Shown here piece by piece: positions 51,322-60,733 of a DNA stretch of 64,000 nt. Position 1 is the stretch's first letter; each line of letters begins with the position of its first letter. The notes under the pieces are model-generated. The model had not been told where the DNA came from. It did not search any database and saw only the letters and a program-made list of their open reading frames with translations. Made by a program: the position numbers and the translations under genes. This DNA comes from Sphingobacterium corticibacter (GTDB lineage: Bacteria; Bacteroidota; Bacteroidia; Sphingobacteriales; Sphingobacteriaceae): positions 682,001 to 746,000 of the forward strand of contig NZ_QDKG01000001.1 in NCBI RefSeq assembly GCF_003076635.1, written 5' to 3'.

Positions 51322-52485
51322 TCAGGGATTAAATAGTAATAGAATAAATACAGCAAATAGCGCCAAATGGATAATCCCCAAAATGGGCGATGTACGTTTG
51401 CCCAAAAAAGTAACCAAACTAAGGAATAGCGTGAGTACAAAAAGTACTAACTCGGCGTGCGTTAGTCCAAACCGAACTGTTTTAGACATGATTAATCCTA
51501 CAATCAAAACAGCTGGTACGGTCAATCCAACGGTGGAAACAAAGGCGCCATGACAAAGGTTGATAGTGCGTTGAAATTCATTGTTCAATGCTGCTTTTAC
51601 GGCTGTCATAGACTCTGGAGTAAACACGATAATGGCAATCAGCACACCACTTAGCGCCGGCGGCAAGTTGGCCGATTGTATTCCAAAATCAACAACAATA
51701 GCCATATCATGTGATAATAATACAATCGGCAATATCATCAACAATAACAATACGATTCGTGTTAAAACTTCTCCGCGCGATACCACTGTATTCTCCGAAT
51801 CTTTTTTAAACGCCACTTCTTCAGTCGTGATTTCCTGCTGACGTGGGTAGGGGATACGCATTGATCCAGCTGGCGGTTGTATGTATAAATGCTTGTAGTC
51901 GGTCATTTGATATTTCAAAAACAACGCATAAATCATCAAAACCAGACTAGCGATGGTAATGGCTTGAGCCCTCGAAAATTCGCCCAAACCTTTGCCCACA
52001 ATAAAGTTTGGAAGAATCAAAGCTAATCCTCCTAAAATGATGATCATAGAAAAATAGGTCAGTGTACCTTGCGCATTGTATTCCTGCTCTTTATGCTTCG
52101 AGCTGCCGAGTAAAATACACAGACCAATCACGAGATTCATAATGATCATCATGACGGAAAAAATAGAATCCTTTCCAATATTAGGTGATTCGGAAGGTCC
52201 CAACATTACGGCAGCGATTAAAACTACTTCGATAGATACGATTGATAAAGTCAAGATCAGCGTTCCATAGGGTTCGCCGAGCAAATGTGCCAGTTTATCG
52301 GCTTGCGCAACTACACCAAAGGAAGCTACGATAATGGTAATAAGCACAACCACAAAAACAGTGGTTGCTGTCGTATATGACATCGTTGTCGCCAGAAAGC
52401 TGGATCCAAAAAGTATAAAAATACCCACCACAAGCCAGATCATGGCTAGACGTAGAAGGATCGGAAAAGTGATAATATGTTTCAT
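51322..52485 (-). CDS. chaA: ChaA-type Ca2+(Na+)/H+ antiporter
   Basis: A 387-residue inner-membrane antiporter of the CaCA superfamily with eleven predicted segments in two related halves. The alpha-repeat glutamates lie in LILTLSIVSIEVVLIAAVM (first half) and AIIVFTPESMTAVKAALNNE (second), and NLCHGAFVSTVGLTVPA follows the latter. It exports calcium or sodium against protons. A central hydrophilic loop (about 215-235) separates the halves. A 15-bp hairpin ends 4 nt before the start codon, suggesting post-transcriptional or operator-type control. Confidence 0.92.
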   Translation of the reverse strand: MKHIITFPILLRLAMIWLVVGIFILFGSSFLATTMSYTTATTVFVVVLITIIVASFGVVAQADKLAHLLGEPYGTLILTLSIVSIEVVLIAAVMLGPSESPNIGKDSIFSVMMIIMNLVIGLCILLGSSKHKEQEYNAQGTLTYFSMIIILGGLALILPNFIVGKGLGEFSRAQAITIASLVLMIYALFLKYQMTDYKHLYIQPPAGSMRIPYPRQQEITTEEVAFKKDSENTVVSRGEVLTRIVLLLLMILPIVLLSHDMAIVVDFGIQSANLPPALSGVLIAIIVFTPESMTAVKAALNNEFQRTINLCHGAFVSTVGLTVPAVLIVGLIMSKTVRFGLTHAELVLFVLTLFLSLVTFLGKRTSPILGIIHLALFAVFILLLFNP

Positions 52486-52489
52486 GAAT

Positions 52490-52529
52490 AATTTTGCGAC
52501 ACACGCTGTTGATGGTGTGTCGCAAAATT
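52490..52529 (-). promoter_or_regulatory. 15-bp perfect inverted repeat ending 4 nt before the chaA start
   Basis: AATTTTGCGACACAC (52490-52504) and GTGTGTCGCAAAATT (52515-52529) with a 10-nt spacer. On the minus strand the upstream arm contains CAATTTTG, a near match to a -7 element, so it may be a DNA operator over the promoter as well as, or instead of, an RNA hairpin. Confidence 0.6.
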
Positions 52530-52823
52530 GGAGATTATTTCGTGGATAATGATTTACATAGGATAAATAAAAATGGATACAATGTATACCCTGCTATAAA
52601 ACTTCGCTTTCGAAAGTTGCAGAAATAGCTTTATAAGGGGTAGTGTATTTTGTAGCAAGCATCGCTTATGATTCAAACGAAACTTCTGAAATGACAACTT
52701 ATATAAGTATTGGTTAACGCTAGATCACCTTTTACTGCAGAAATGGTTTGGAAAGTCAATTCTTTGTAAGTTTAATGTATATCTGTGTTCACATTGTTGG
52801 CTAGGTCATTTTATAAAATAGTG
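52530..52823. other. Intergenic stretch between chaA and the SusD-type gene
   Basis: With its flanking elements this is a 413-nt gap between genes. Apart from the chaA hairpin and the SusCD terminator at its two ends, I see only a short CTTTCGAAAG palindrome near 52600. No ORF with family resemblance and no RNA gene was found. Confidence 0.4.
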
Positions 52824-52861
52824 AAAAAAAGCCTCCTTCGATTTAGAAATCGAAGGAGGCT
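52824..52861 (-). terminator. Intrinsic terminator of the SusC/SusD operon
   Basis: On the minus strand a 14-15-bp perfect stem (arms 52861-52847 and 52844-52830, AGCCTCCTTCGATTT-type) is followed by seven T residues (52830-52824). It lies 38 nt after the SusD stop codon. Confidence 0.92.
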
Positions 52862-52898
52862 GCAACGGCGGTATTATTCTTGTAAATATCTTGAAGTA

Positions 52899-54419
52899 TT
52901 AATATCCCTGATTCTGATACATTCGGGTTGGATCTAACTGATACTCGTCAAATGGAATAGGATAGTAACGATCTTTTGTGCTGATATTTGAGATCTGTGC
53001 ATTTCCGTAATCTGCTTGGCTCTTGCTACGGAAGTAGGTCACTAATTCTTCTGCATTGTAATTGCGAATCAAATCGTACCAACGGTGATTTTCAAAAGCC
53101 AATTCCACCCGACGTTCATGCAAGATAGCCTCTTTCAAAGTTGGGTATTTGCTGCTGTAGTTGGCATCTGCGCTAGAAATTGCGTAAGATGGTAAGCCTG
53201 CTCTCTCACGCACCTCGTCCAACAAAGCGATAGCTTCAGCATCTTTGCCTAAGTGCATTTTAGTTTCAGCCAATAATAGCATTACGTCAGCATAGCGAAT
53301 TAAAATAAAATCATTGCCACCCCAACCTTGAGAACCTGCAGCATCGCTATTATCGCGGTACTTCGTAATAAACCAATCGTTCACTTGTGGACTGCTAGCA
53401 AATCTGATCGAAAAATCTTTGCGCGTATCGGCGGCTTCATAATCTTTGACTAGATCCATCTTCACATTACCACCTAAGCCTGTCGATGGAAATCGAGAAT
53501 TGATGGTTTCGCCACGTGCTTGATTATTGCGAGCAATGGATGAGCTATAAATCTGATCACCCTGCAAGTATTGGATCTGGAAAATCAACTCTTTACAAGT
53601 CATTTTTTGATTGACATCAAACACTTGCTCGTAAGGAATCTCCGTCAATTTACCAAAGGTACGCATGCCATAGGCTGTGGTCAGATGTTGCTCCGCTTTT
53701 TCCAAATTAGCTTGTTTATTTTCGGTCATCGTAGCACCCATGGTCAGATAAACTTGTCCTAAGATTGCATTAATGGCTGCCTTTGACGTTCTGCCAACCG
53801 CATATTCCCATTGTGTATTCGGCAGATTGCTATCTAAGGCTTCTGTCAAGTCTTTTACGATCTGCGTGTAGATTACCGATTCTGGCTGTCTGAAAGCTAA
53901 TTCGCTAGCTTGTTGCTTCGTGGTGATTTCTACAGTAGACAACGGCAAATCGCCAAATTTGCGTACCATATGGAAGTACATGAGTGCACGCAAAAATTTA
54001 GCTTCGGCCATGTAACGGCCCTTCATTGCTTCAGTTTCAAATGTTACTTGATCAATACGCGACAACAGGGTGTTGCTACGCGAGATGCCATCATACATAT
54101 TCGCCCAATGTGATTTCAAATACGAGTTGCTCGGTAAGATGGAGAAATCATTGAACTGAAATGGCTCGCCTGCATTTGATTGATTGTCATCTCGGCCTGT
54201 ATTGTCCGAGCGCTCCTCACTAAACAGGGCACTGCCTTCGCCGAGATTGTTTCCCGATCGCAGGGCTTGGTAAATCCCATTTACCGCAAGCCGAACATCA
54301 TTCTCTGTTCTAAAATAATTTTCTACTGTAACGGCATTCGGATCTTCTTGATTCAGGAAATCTTGTTTACAAGATCCTAAGCTCAACAATAGGAAGGGTA
54401 TTATATATCTTTTTTTCAT
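52899..54419 (-). CDS. SusD/RagB-family outer-membrane nutrient-binding lipoprotein
   Basis: A 506-residue lipoprotein with lipobox LLSLGSC (Cys17). The start of the mature part, KQDFLNQEDPNAVTVENYFRTENDV, is the SusD-like N-terminal domain. The central TPR helices include AEAKFLRALMYFHMVRKFGDLPL, and the end shows LHERRVELAFENHRWYDLIRN and YYPIPFDEYQLDP, family hallmarks. It caps the SusC channel encoded upstream and captures the ligand, often an oligosaccharide. No polysaccharide enzyme is co-transcribed; a sialidase-family gene lies nearby in the opposite direction. Confidence 0.96.
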   Translation of the reverse strand: MKKRYIIPFLLLSLGSCKQDFLNQEDPNAVTVENYFRTENDVRLAVNGIYQALRSGNNLGEGSALFSEERSDNTGRDDNQSNAGEPFQFNDFSILPSNSYLKSHWANMYDGISRSNTLLSRIDQVTFETEAMKGRYMAEAKFLRALMYFHMVRKFGDLPLSTVEITTKQQASELAFRQPESVIYTQIVKDLTEALDSNLPNTQWEYAVGRTSKAAINAILGQVYLTMGATMTENKQANLEKAEQHLTTAYGMRTFGKLTEIPYEQVFDVNQKMTCKELIFQIQYLQGDQIYSSSIARNNQARGETINSRFPSTGLGGNVKMDLVKDYEAADTRKDFSIRFASSPQVNDWFITKYRDNSDAAGSQGWGGNDFILIRYADVMLLLAETKMHLGKDAEAIALLDEVRERAGLPSYAISSADANYSSKYPTLKEAILHERRVELAFENHRWYDLIRNYNAEELVTYFRSKSQADYGNAQISNISTKDRYYPIPFDEYQLDPTRMYQNQGY

Positions 54420-54445
54420 GATTATATCTGTTGATGAAATAAACG

Positions 54446-57400
54446 TTAGAAGGTTACTTTCAAACCTAAATTGTAACCTCTTACTAGTGGGTACAAGCCA
54501 TAATCTACGCCCGGTGTCAAGTTACCACGCTGGTTGTAATCTGGCTCTGGATTGTATCCTTTGTATTTGCTGATGGTGAATGGATTCTCCACACTAGCGT
54601 ACACCCGAACACCACCGATTTTTAATTTATTAGCCATGCTTTGTGGCAAGCTATATCCCAATAAGATGTTGGTCATGCGTAGGAATGAACCATCTTGTAG
54701 ATAAAAGTCTGATAAACGCGTGCTATTACTTTGTGTTCCAGCACGAGAAGCACGGTACACCGATCCATTGCCGGGATCCTGTTCGGATCTGTAACGTTGA
54801 GCTACATCGGCATATTGATTGCCAGAGCCCTCCATATTGTATAGGTAATAATCATAACCATCTAATACCATATTGCCTTGCGACCCGTTGAATGAAGCGC
54901 GAATGTCAAAACGTTTGTAACTGGCGTTGAATGCGAAACCATACGTGAAATTCGGATGCGGATTACCGATCACACGCTTGTCCAAATCATTGACCACGCC
55001 ATTGCCATCTACATCTTCGAAGTACAAATCTCCCGGTTGCAATGGATTAGTAGATCCGGCAGATTGCGCTAGGTCGTGGTAGTTCTCTTCAGTCGCAATA
55101 CCCAATACCTTAAATCCGTAGAACATACCGATTGGACTTCCTTCTTGTGTGATGTGGGTAATGTAGGAGCGTTCTGCACCATTAGTCATGATCGTGGAAG
55201 CCCCCCCTAAGTCAAGGACTTTGTTGCGGTTCACATTAATGTTACCACTAAATCCTAATTCAAAATCACCACGGCGAATCAGCGTGGCGTCGAGCTGTAC
55301 ATCAAAGCCTTTGTTTTGCACCTTACTATTTGGCAAGTTGGTCAAGATGGATGTCGAACCTGTGATCGCGGTGATCGGTTGGTTGAACAACAAGTCAAAC
55401 GAGCGACTCAGGTAGAAGTTAGTCATCAAGTTTACTCGTCCGTTAAATAAACCAAAATCCACTCCGGCATTGTATTGAGACGTCGTTTCCCATCCTAGGT
55501 TCGGATCGTTAAGATCTCCCGGATAATATCCAGTTGCTACATTTCCGCCGATAATCACTCCATCAGGAGAAGCATACGTAGTGAGTGAGCGATAATCTGG
55601 AATATTGTTGTTACCACTCAGACCCCAGCTTGCTCTCATTTTTACGGATGATCCTTGACCTAACCATGCATCGTAGAAGTCTTCATTGGATAAAGTCCAT
55701 CCGGCAGATAGCGAAGGGAATGTGCCCCATTTGGTGTTTGGTCCAAAGCGTGACGATCCGTCGGTACGGAATGAAGCCGCTAACATGTATTTCGAATCGT
55801 AATTGTACATCACACGGCTGAAGTATGATTGCAATGAAATAACGCGTTTGTAAGCATCTCTTAGCTGAAAGTTGGATGGATCGGCTCCTTTATCGGTGAT
55901 TTCGCCAATCTTATCGTTTTGAAAGCCGTTAGCACGTAGCGAGATAAAATCGATATCGGTACGCTGCGCCGAATATCCCAAAAGGGCATTTAGGTTGTGC
56001 TTTTCAGCAAAAGTCTTATTGTAGTTTAACGTTGTTTCTACCAATTTGTCGATTTCGCCCAGAGTGCGCGCATCTGCATAAGCTGCCGTCCGAGCTTGAT
56101 CTGAAAATGGTGGATTGTTGCCATTCGAGATACTTGTTGGTCTGAAATAATCATATTTCTCATCGTAGGTCGATAGGCCACCATTCACTTTAAGATTTAA
56201 TCCCGTCATGATCTCGAAGTCTGCAAAAGCATTGTATAGACCCCGTTTTCCACGACGATTATTTTTGATTTGTGTAACATAAGCCAATGGATTTTCGGGG
56301 TTTTGGATACCGAAGTTGTTGGCCGATAGATCACCCATCAAGAATTGTGCATACGAGCCATCTGGATTGTAAACTGGTAAAGTAGGCAAGTAGATCAAGG
56401 CGGCCATGGACGGGCTTTGATCGTAACGACCTGTGGTCACTTCATTGTTATCGTTGTACGTGAAAGACACATTTGCTCCTACGGTCAATCGATCGCTTAC
56501 TTTCGCATCTACATTCGTACGGAAGTTGAACGTTTGCTGATCTGTGCCTAGCATAATACCTTGCTGATCTTGATACGATCCACTCATCATATAACGCGTT
56601 TTGTCGTTGCCGCCGTAGGCAGACAAATGGTGGCGTTGAAATGGCGCATTTCTGTATAAAGCATCTTGCCAATCGGTGTCGTATTGCGATTGTTTCGCTG
56701 TTCCGGTAGCGAAGTCATAATATTCTTCTGGAATAGAAACCGAACCAGCATTTCCCACGCGGCCTACACGAGTTGCATTGGGATCCATGCGCATAGCATC
56801 TGTCCAAGTCAAACCACGATTTACGACCAAATCTTTGTATGCATTATTGCGTCCGTCAATTAATAGGTCGATAAACTGCTCCGCGTTCAACAAATCAATT
56901 TTTTTAGACAATTGACCAAAACCACCTAATACTTCGTAATCTACATTGCTTTTGCCTTCTTTACCACGTTTGGTGGTGATCAAAACCACGCCACCGGCGG
57001 CACGCGAACCGTAGATCGCAGCGGATGCTGCATCTTTGAGTACGTCGATTGTTTCAATATCATTAGGGTTAATGCTTAAGTTATTTCCAGCAGGATAACC
57101 GTCAATCACATACAAAGGATCTGAACCGGCATTGATCGAACCCATACCGCGGACGCGGATTTTAGTACCATCATACGGCGCACCTGATGTTTGCATCACT
57201 TGTACACCAGCAACTTTGCCGACTAAAGCCTGTGACAATTTTGGTGCGGTCAAGTTCATTTCTTCTGCTTTTACATTAGAAATAGCTCCTGTCAAATCAG
57301 ATTTACGGACTTTTTGATAACCAATGGAGACCATCACCTCTTCGATAGCCTGCGACTGAGGTTCCATGGTGATGGTGATATCCGAAGCGGAGGTCACACG

Positions 57401-57694
57401 AAGTTCAGCATTGTTGTAGCCGATAAAACGGACAGAAAGTTGGTCGCCTGCGCGTCCAGCGAGGGCAAAGGTTCCGTCATTACTGGTTTGTACTTGCTGC
57501 TCTGTACGATTGTTCATGACCGTAGCACCTGCAATTGGGTTGCTCTGTGAGTCTACAACCTTTCCCCGAAGTTGTTGTTGATTGTCCACACGATGGAATA
57601 GGTTGCTTCTCGTCAACGAATGAGCTTCTGTAGATAATGAAGTAGCGCTGAGTGAGAGTAACAGCCAGAGTAATCTGGATGGTTTTGAATACAT
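54446..57694 (-). CDS. SusC/RagA-family TonB-linked outer-membrane transporter
   Basis: A 1082-residue receptor. The signal peptide (LLWLLLSLSATSLSTEA) ends near residue 25. A carboxypeptidase-like domain follows (QLRGKVVDSQSNPIAGATV to DITITMEPQ, about 41-113), then the SusC plug: EVMVSIGYQKVRKSDLTGAI, KVAGVQVMQTSGAPYDGTKI, VRGMGSINAGSDPLYVIDGYP and AAIYGSRAAGGVVLITTKRG. The barrel runs to VRGYNLGLKVTF with the usual terminal Phe. It lies 26 nt upstream of the SusD gene. There is no linked anti-sigma/ECF pair or hybrid regulator, so its regulation is not visible. Confidence 0.97.
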   Translation of the reverse strand: MYSKPSRLLWLLLSLSATSLSTEAHSLTRSNLFHRVDNQQQLRGKVVDSQSNPIAGATVMNNRTEQQVQTSNDGTFALAGRAGDQLSVRFIGYNNAELRVTSASDITITMEPQSQAIEEVMVSIGYQKVRKSDLTGAISNVKAEEMNLTAPKLSQALVGKVAGVQVMQTSGAPYDGTKIRVRGMGSINAGSDPLYVIDGYPAGNNLSINPNDIETIDVLKDAASAAIYGSRAAGGVVLITTKRGKEGKSNVDYEVLGGFGQLSKKIDLLNAEQFIDLLIDGRNNAYKDLVVNRGLTWTDAMRMDPNATRVGRVGNAGSVSIPEEYYDFATGTAKQSQYDTDWQDALYRNAPFQRHHLSAYGGNDKTRYMMSGSYQDQQGIMLGTDQQTFNFRTNVDAKVSDRLTVGANVSFTYNDNNEVTTGRYDQSPSMAALIYLPTLPVYNPDGSYAQFLMGDLSANNFGIQNPENPLAYVTQIKNNRRGKRGLYNAFADFEIMTGLNLKVNGGLSTYDEKYDYFRPTSISNGNNPPFSDQARTAAYADARTLGEIDKLVETTLNYNKTFAEKHNLNALLGYSAQRTDIDFISLRANGFQNDKIGEITDKGADPSNFQLRDAYKRVISLQSYFSRVMYNYDSKYMLAASFRTDGSSRFGPNTKWGTFPSLSAGWTLSNEDFYDAWLGQGSSVKMRASWGLSGNNNIPDYRSLTTYASPDGVIIGGNVATGYYPGDLNDPNLGWETTSQYNAGVDFGLFNGRVNLMTNFYLSRSFDLLFNQPITAITGSTSILTNLPNSKVQNKGFDVQLDATLIRRGDFELGFSGNINVNRNKVLDLGGASTIMTNGAERSYITHITQEGSPIGMFYGFKVLGIATEENYHDLAQSAGSTNPLQPGDLYFEDVDGNGVVNDLDKRVIGNPHPNFTYGFAFNASYKRFDIRASFNGSQGNMVLDGYDYYLYNMEGSGNQYADVAQRYRSEQDPGNGSVYRASRAGTQSNSTRLSDFYLQDGSFLRMTNILLGYSLPQSMANKLKIGGVRVYASVENPFTISKYKGYNPEPDYNQRGNLTPGVDYGLYPLVRGYNLGLKVTF

Positions 57695-57889
57695 TTTTTT
57701 AGCGTTTGATAGTGTGCTGCAAACTTCGTGTTCTCTTGTTTCGAAATTGTTAAGGATGATTTAAAATATTGTAACTAAAACGTTTTACTAACCCAATAAT
57801 TATATATTTTCTTATTTATGTGAACAAGGTGGGTAGATGTTGATTTTTATCTTTATCTTTAGAATGTTCTACTAATCGACAGATACCTA

Positions 57890-59362
57890 ATGAAGTACCT
57901 CTTTTTACTTTTTCTCTGCTCATGGCAATTGTCGCTCTATGCACAAAATCCGACCACATTGGCAGGCCATATTCAGCATTCAGGAGATCATTCAAGAATG
58001 AAGATCACGGTAAAACCACCTTTTCAAATAGATCCTATTACTATACCGGTTTCACCCCAAGGTACTTTTGAGGTCGATCTATCTAGATGGATTGATGTGC
58101 CCACTCAGATACAATTATTCGTGTATGAAGATAGTTTGCAACAACGTGGTGAGTCCATTAATATATGTATGGCTCCACAATATCAACTGTTTTTAGAAGC
58201 TAAAGTCGATACCGCTACACGTCAGATTGATAGAAAAGAATTGCGCATGCGTGGCGAGGGTAAGGAGATTAATAATTTGCTTTATCAAATGCTGCCTCGC
58301 AATTATACGTGGTCTGATATCAAACTTCCATATGACGCATATATGGCGTCGCTCAACCAAGCAAGAAAGAATATAAAGGCTGAGCTGGATAGTTTAGATC
58401 AGATTCATCCAGATTTAGCATATATACACGAGTGGAAATCAGTGTTGGTTACCGATATTTCCTATTATAATCTTTGGCAATTTGTGGCTAGTTATGCACC
58501 TAATAATGAATTGAGTAGGTCGCAGATCATGGCAGCGCTACCTGAATTCGGTTTTGCTGATTTTTGGAAACAAATCGACAATCCCAAAAATCTACGTGCT
58601 CGAGGCTTTCATGTATGGCTCGATGCTATGAATTTTTTGGTGTCTGAGGATGTATTTGCATATCCAACATCTGTTGTTGAGCGATATCGTGGACATCCGC
58701 TCGCAGATATTCATATCATGAACGAAGTGTTCTCAGGCAAGGTGCGGGATGAAATATTGTATCAAAATCTTAGTAAAAAGGTGCTTAGGGCTCGTACATT
58801 TGCAGCGCTTCAACAACTCAATGAAGGCGCCAGACTCATCCATAATGAACTGTATCGACAAGATATTGAGCAAACATCTTTCAAGACGGCCACTTCTATT
58901 GGCGAAATCGCTCCGGGCAAAATCTTGACGGCCGACATTATCTTGCGTGATGAGTGGACTGGCGAACCGGTGAATCTCAAAGACATTAAAGGGAAAGTGA
59001 TTTTTCTAGAAGCATGGGCCAGTTGGTGTGGGCCGTGTCGGGGCGAGATTCCTTACCTGAAGAAGTTAAAGGAGCATTATCATGGCAACAAAGATATCAT
59101 CTTTGTCAGTGTTGCTTCTAGTAATGATAAACAAGCAGCGAGAAAAAAAATCATTGCCGATCAGGAGATGGATTGGCTTTTATTGGAAGACGCAGACGAT
59201 AGATTTAACGATTTCTTTCAAATATCCGCTATTCCACATACTGTGATCTTGAATGGTGATGGGATGATTGTCGATAACGATGGAATAAGACCATCTTCAT
59301 CTAACGTCATCGCCTATTTAGATGCATTGCTAGCTGGGAACAACCCTGAAATCGCACAATAG
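57890..59362 (+). CDS. TlpA-like periplasmic thioredoxin-fold protein
   Basis: A 490-residue secreted protein. The signal peptide ends near residue 19 (WQLSLYAQ). Residues 25-110 form a beta-rich N-terminal domain of the kind seen in Bacteroidota thiol-disulphide proteins, 115-330 are mainly helical, and residues 340-485 are a TlpA/AhpC-type thioredoxin domain with the Trp-Cys-Gly-Pro-Cys active site (ASWCGPCRGEIPYLKKL, about 379-383) and the cis-proline in SAIPHTVILNGDG. It probably reduces or isomerises disulphides in the periplasm. It is divergent from the SusC gene; such proteins often accompany SusCD loci. Confidence 0.9.
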   Translation: MKYLFLLFLCSWQLSLYAQNPTTLAGHIQHSGDHSRMKITVKPPFQIDPITIPVSPQGTFEVDLSRWIDVPTQIQLFVYEDSLQQRGESINICMAPQYQLFLEAKVDTATRQIDRKELRMRGEGKEINNLLYQMLPRNYTWSDIKLPYDAYMASLNQARKNIKAELDSLDQIHPDLAYIHEWKSVLVTDISYYNLWQFVASYAPNNELSRSQIMAALPEFGFADFWKQIDNPKNLRARGFHVWLDAMNFLVSEDVFAYPTSVVERYRGHPLADIHIMNEVFSGKVRDEILYQNLSKKVLRARTFAALQQLNEGARLIHNELYRQDIEQTSFKTATSIGEIAPGKILTADIILRDEWTGEPVNLKDIKGKVIFLEAWASWCGPCRGEIPYLKKLKEHYHGNKDIIFVSVASSNDKQAARKKIIADQEMDWLLLEDADDRFNDFFQISAIPHTVILNGDGMIVDNDGIRPSSSNVIAYLDALLAGNNPEIAQ

Positions 59363-59448
59363 ATGAGTAGTTACTACTAGCTCCTTTACACCAAACGATT
59401 CAGAAGATGAAATTTATTTGCTAGCATGTAATGTGTTTTTTCTACTAG

Positions 59449-59516
59449 AATTTATTGTACATATTGCTTACTTTGTAGCTTCGCCTCGCACAGCTGCAAG
59501 GGATATACAATAAATT
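59449..59516. repeat. 11-bp inverted repeat upstream of the sialidase-family gene
   Basis: AATTTATTGTA (59449-59459) and TACAATAAATT (59506-59516), 46 nt apart, with AGCT-N11-AGCT between them. It ends 37 nt before the ATG at 59554. It could be a looping operator pair or a leader structure. Confidence 0.4.
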
Positions 59517-59553
59517 AGTTGATACATCACTGTCTGAATAACATCCATCACTC

Positions 59554-60615
59554 ATGAGATTCTTATTGCTTCATATTATTTCATTTTTCTTGATGATTTT
59601 GCCCACTTTTGGCCAGACCTTAAGTCAAGATACCATTGCACCGAGTGTGTTGAAATTAAAAGACGAATTTCTTTTCGAAGAAAAGCGCTTCTTCGATCAA
59701 TGCCATGCTTCCACCTTGGAAGAAACCAAAGAGGGTATTTTGCTATCAAGTTGGTTTGGCGGTAGTCATGAGGGGAATAAAGACGTCGCGATCTATGGTA
59801 CGCGACAGGTAAATGGCAAGTGGGAAGATCCGACAGTATGGGCAGATGGTAAGGTGAATGATACATCGCATTATCCTTGCTGGAATCCAGTATTATTTCG
59901 CGCAAAAAATGAACAAAAAATTTATTTATATTATAAAGTAGGTCCCAATCCACGCGAATGGTGGGGCATGGTAAAAACATCCGATGATGGCGGAAATACG
60001 TGGAGTGTACCACGCCGACTTCCAGATGGAATTCTTGGACCAATCAAAAATAGACCGTTACAATTAACCAGTGGTGCGATCATATCGCCATCGAGTACGG
60101 AGCTAAGCGAAGAACGCTGGCTGTCGCATGTGGAGATTAGTTCCGATCAGCAGAAAACATGGAAATTATACCCCATCGACCATCCCTCCGACCTGAATAC
60201 AATTCAGCCTAGCGTGGTGGAGTACGAAGATGGAAAGCTGCAAGTTTTCTGTCGAAGTAAAGAAGGTGTGGTTACCACGGCTACATCTCGAGATCAAGGA
60301 CGCACATGGTCAACCATGCAGCGAACCAACCTCGTCAACCCCAACTCCGGAACGGATGTGATCCGGGTGAAAGATCTGTTATTCATCGTGTATAATCCCG
60401 ACATACCGGGCAAAGATTGGTGGGAAGGTCGTACCAAACTGCGATTGGCCTGCTCTAAAAACGGTCAGTCGTGGCATGATATTTTCACCTTTGAAGATGA
60501 AGAAAAGGGCGAGTTTAGCTATCCGACGATCATGCAAACCTCCGATGGCTTGATTCATGTCTCCTACACGCACAACCGCAAAAATATCCGACATTTCGCA
60601 TTAGAAATCCAGTAA
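59554..60615 (+). CDS. Sialidase-family (BNR repeat) secreted glycosidase-like protein
   Basis: A 353-residue secreted protein with signal peptide ending near residue 21 (MILPTFGQ). It is a six-bladed propeller of the sialidase superfamily: Asp-box-type repeats TSDDGGNTWS (about 145) and TSRDQGRTWST (about 247), an N-terminal catalytic-side region with WFGGSHEGNKDVAIYG, and HYPCWNPVLFRA, YPTIMQTSDGLIHVSYTHNR. The family covers exo-alpha-sialidases, and also enzymes acting on other sugars or polysaccharides. I cannot confirm a complete arginine triad by eye, so true sialidase activity is uncertain. Confidence 0.83.
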   Translation: MRFLLLHIISFFLMILPTFGQTLSQDTIAPSVLKLKDEFLFEEKRFFDQCHASTLEETKEGILLSSWFGGSHEGNKDVAIYGTRQVNGKWEDPTVWADGKVNDTSHYPCWNPVLFRAKNEQKIYLYYKVGPNPREWWGMVKTSDDGGNTWSVPRRLPDGILGPIKNRPLQLTSGAIISPSSTELSEERWLSHVEISSDQQKTWKLYPIDHPSDLNTIQPSVVEYEDGKLQVFCRSKEGVVTTATSRDQGRTWSTMQRTNLVNPNSGTDVIRVKDLLFIVYNPDIPGKDWWEGRTKLRLACSKNGQSWHDIFTFEDEEKGEFSYPTIMQTSDGLIHVSYTHNRKNIRHFALEIQ

Positions 60616-60675
60616 CGGAGAAGTGAGATTCATTTGCATTTTCTGCAGCAACCAACACAAGTATTTCATATTACT

Positions 60676-60730
60676 TAAGTTTGGTTATTTTCAGTAAATT
60701 CCGATGTTTTTGAGGTGAAACGTCGGAATT
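60676..60730 (+). promoter_or_regulatory. -7 element and 13-bp leader hairpin of the PepSY gene
   Basis: TAAGTTTG (60676-60683) fits the -7 consensus. A hairpin follows: AATTCCGATGTTT (60697-60709), loop TTGAGGTG (preceded by T), AAACGTCGGAATT (60718-60730), with one G-U pair. It ends 3 nt before the ATG at 60734, so nearly the whole leader would be this stem. Confidence 0.55.
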
Positions 60731-60733
60731 CTT

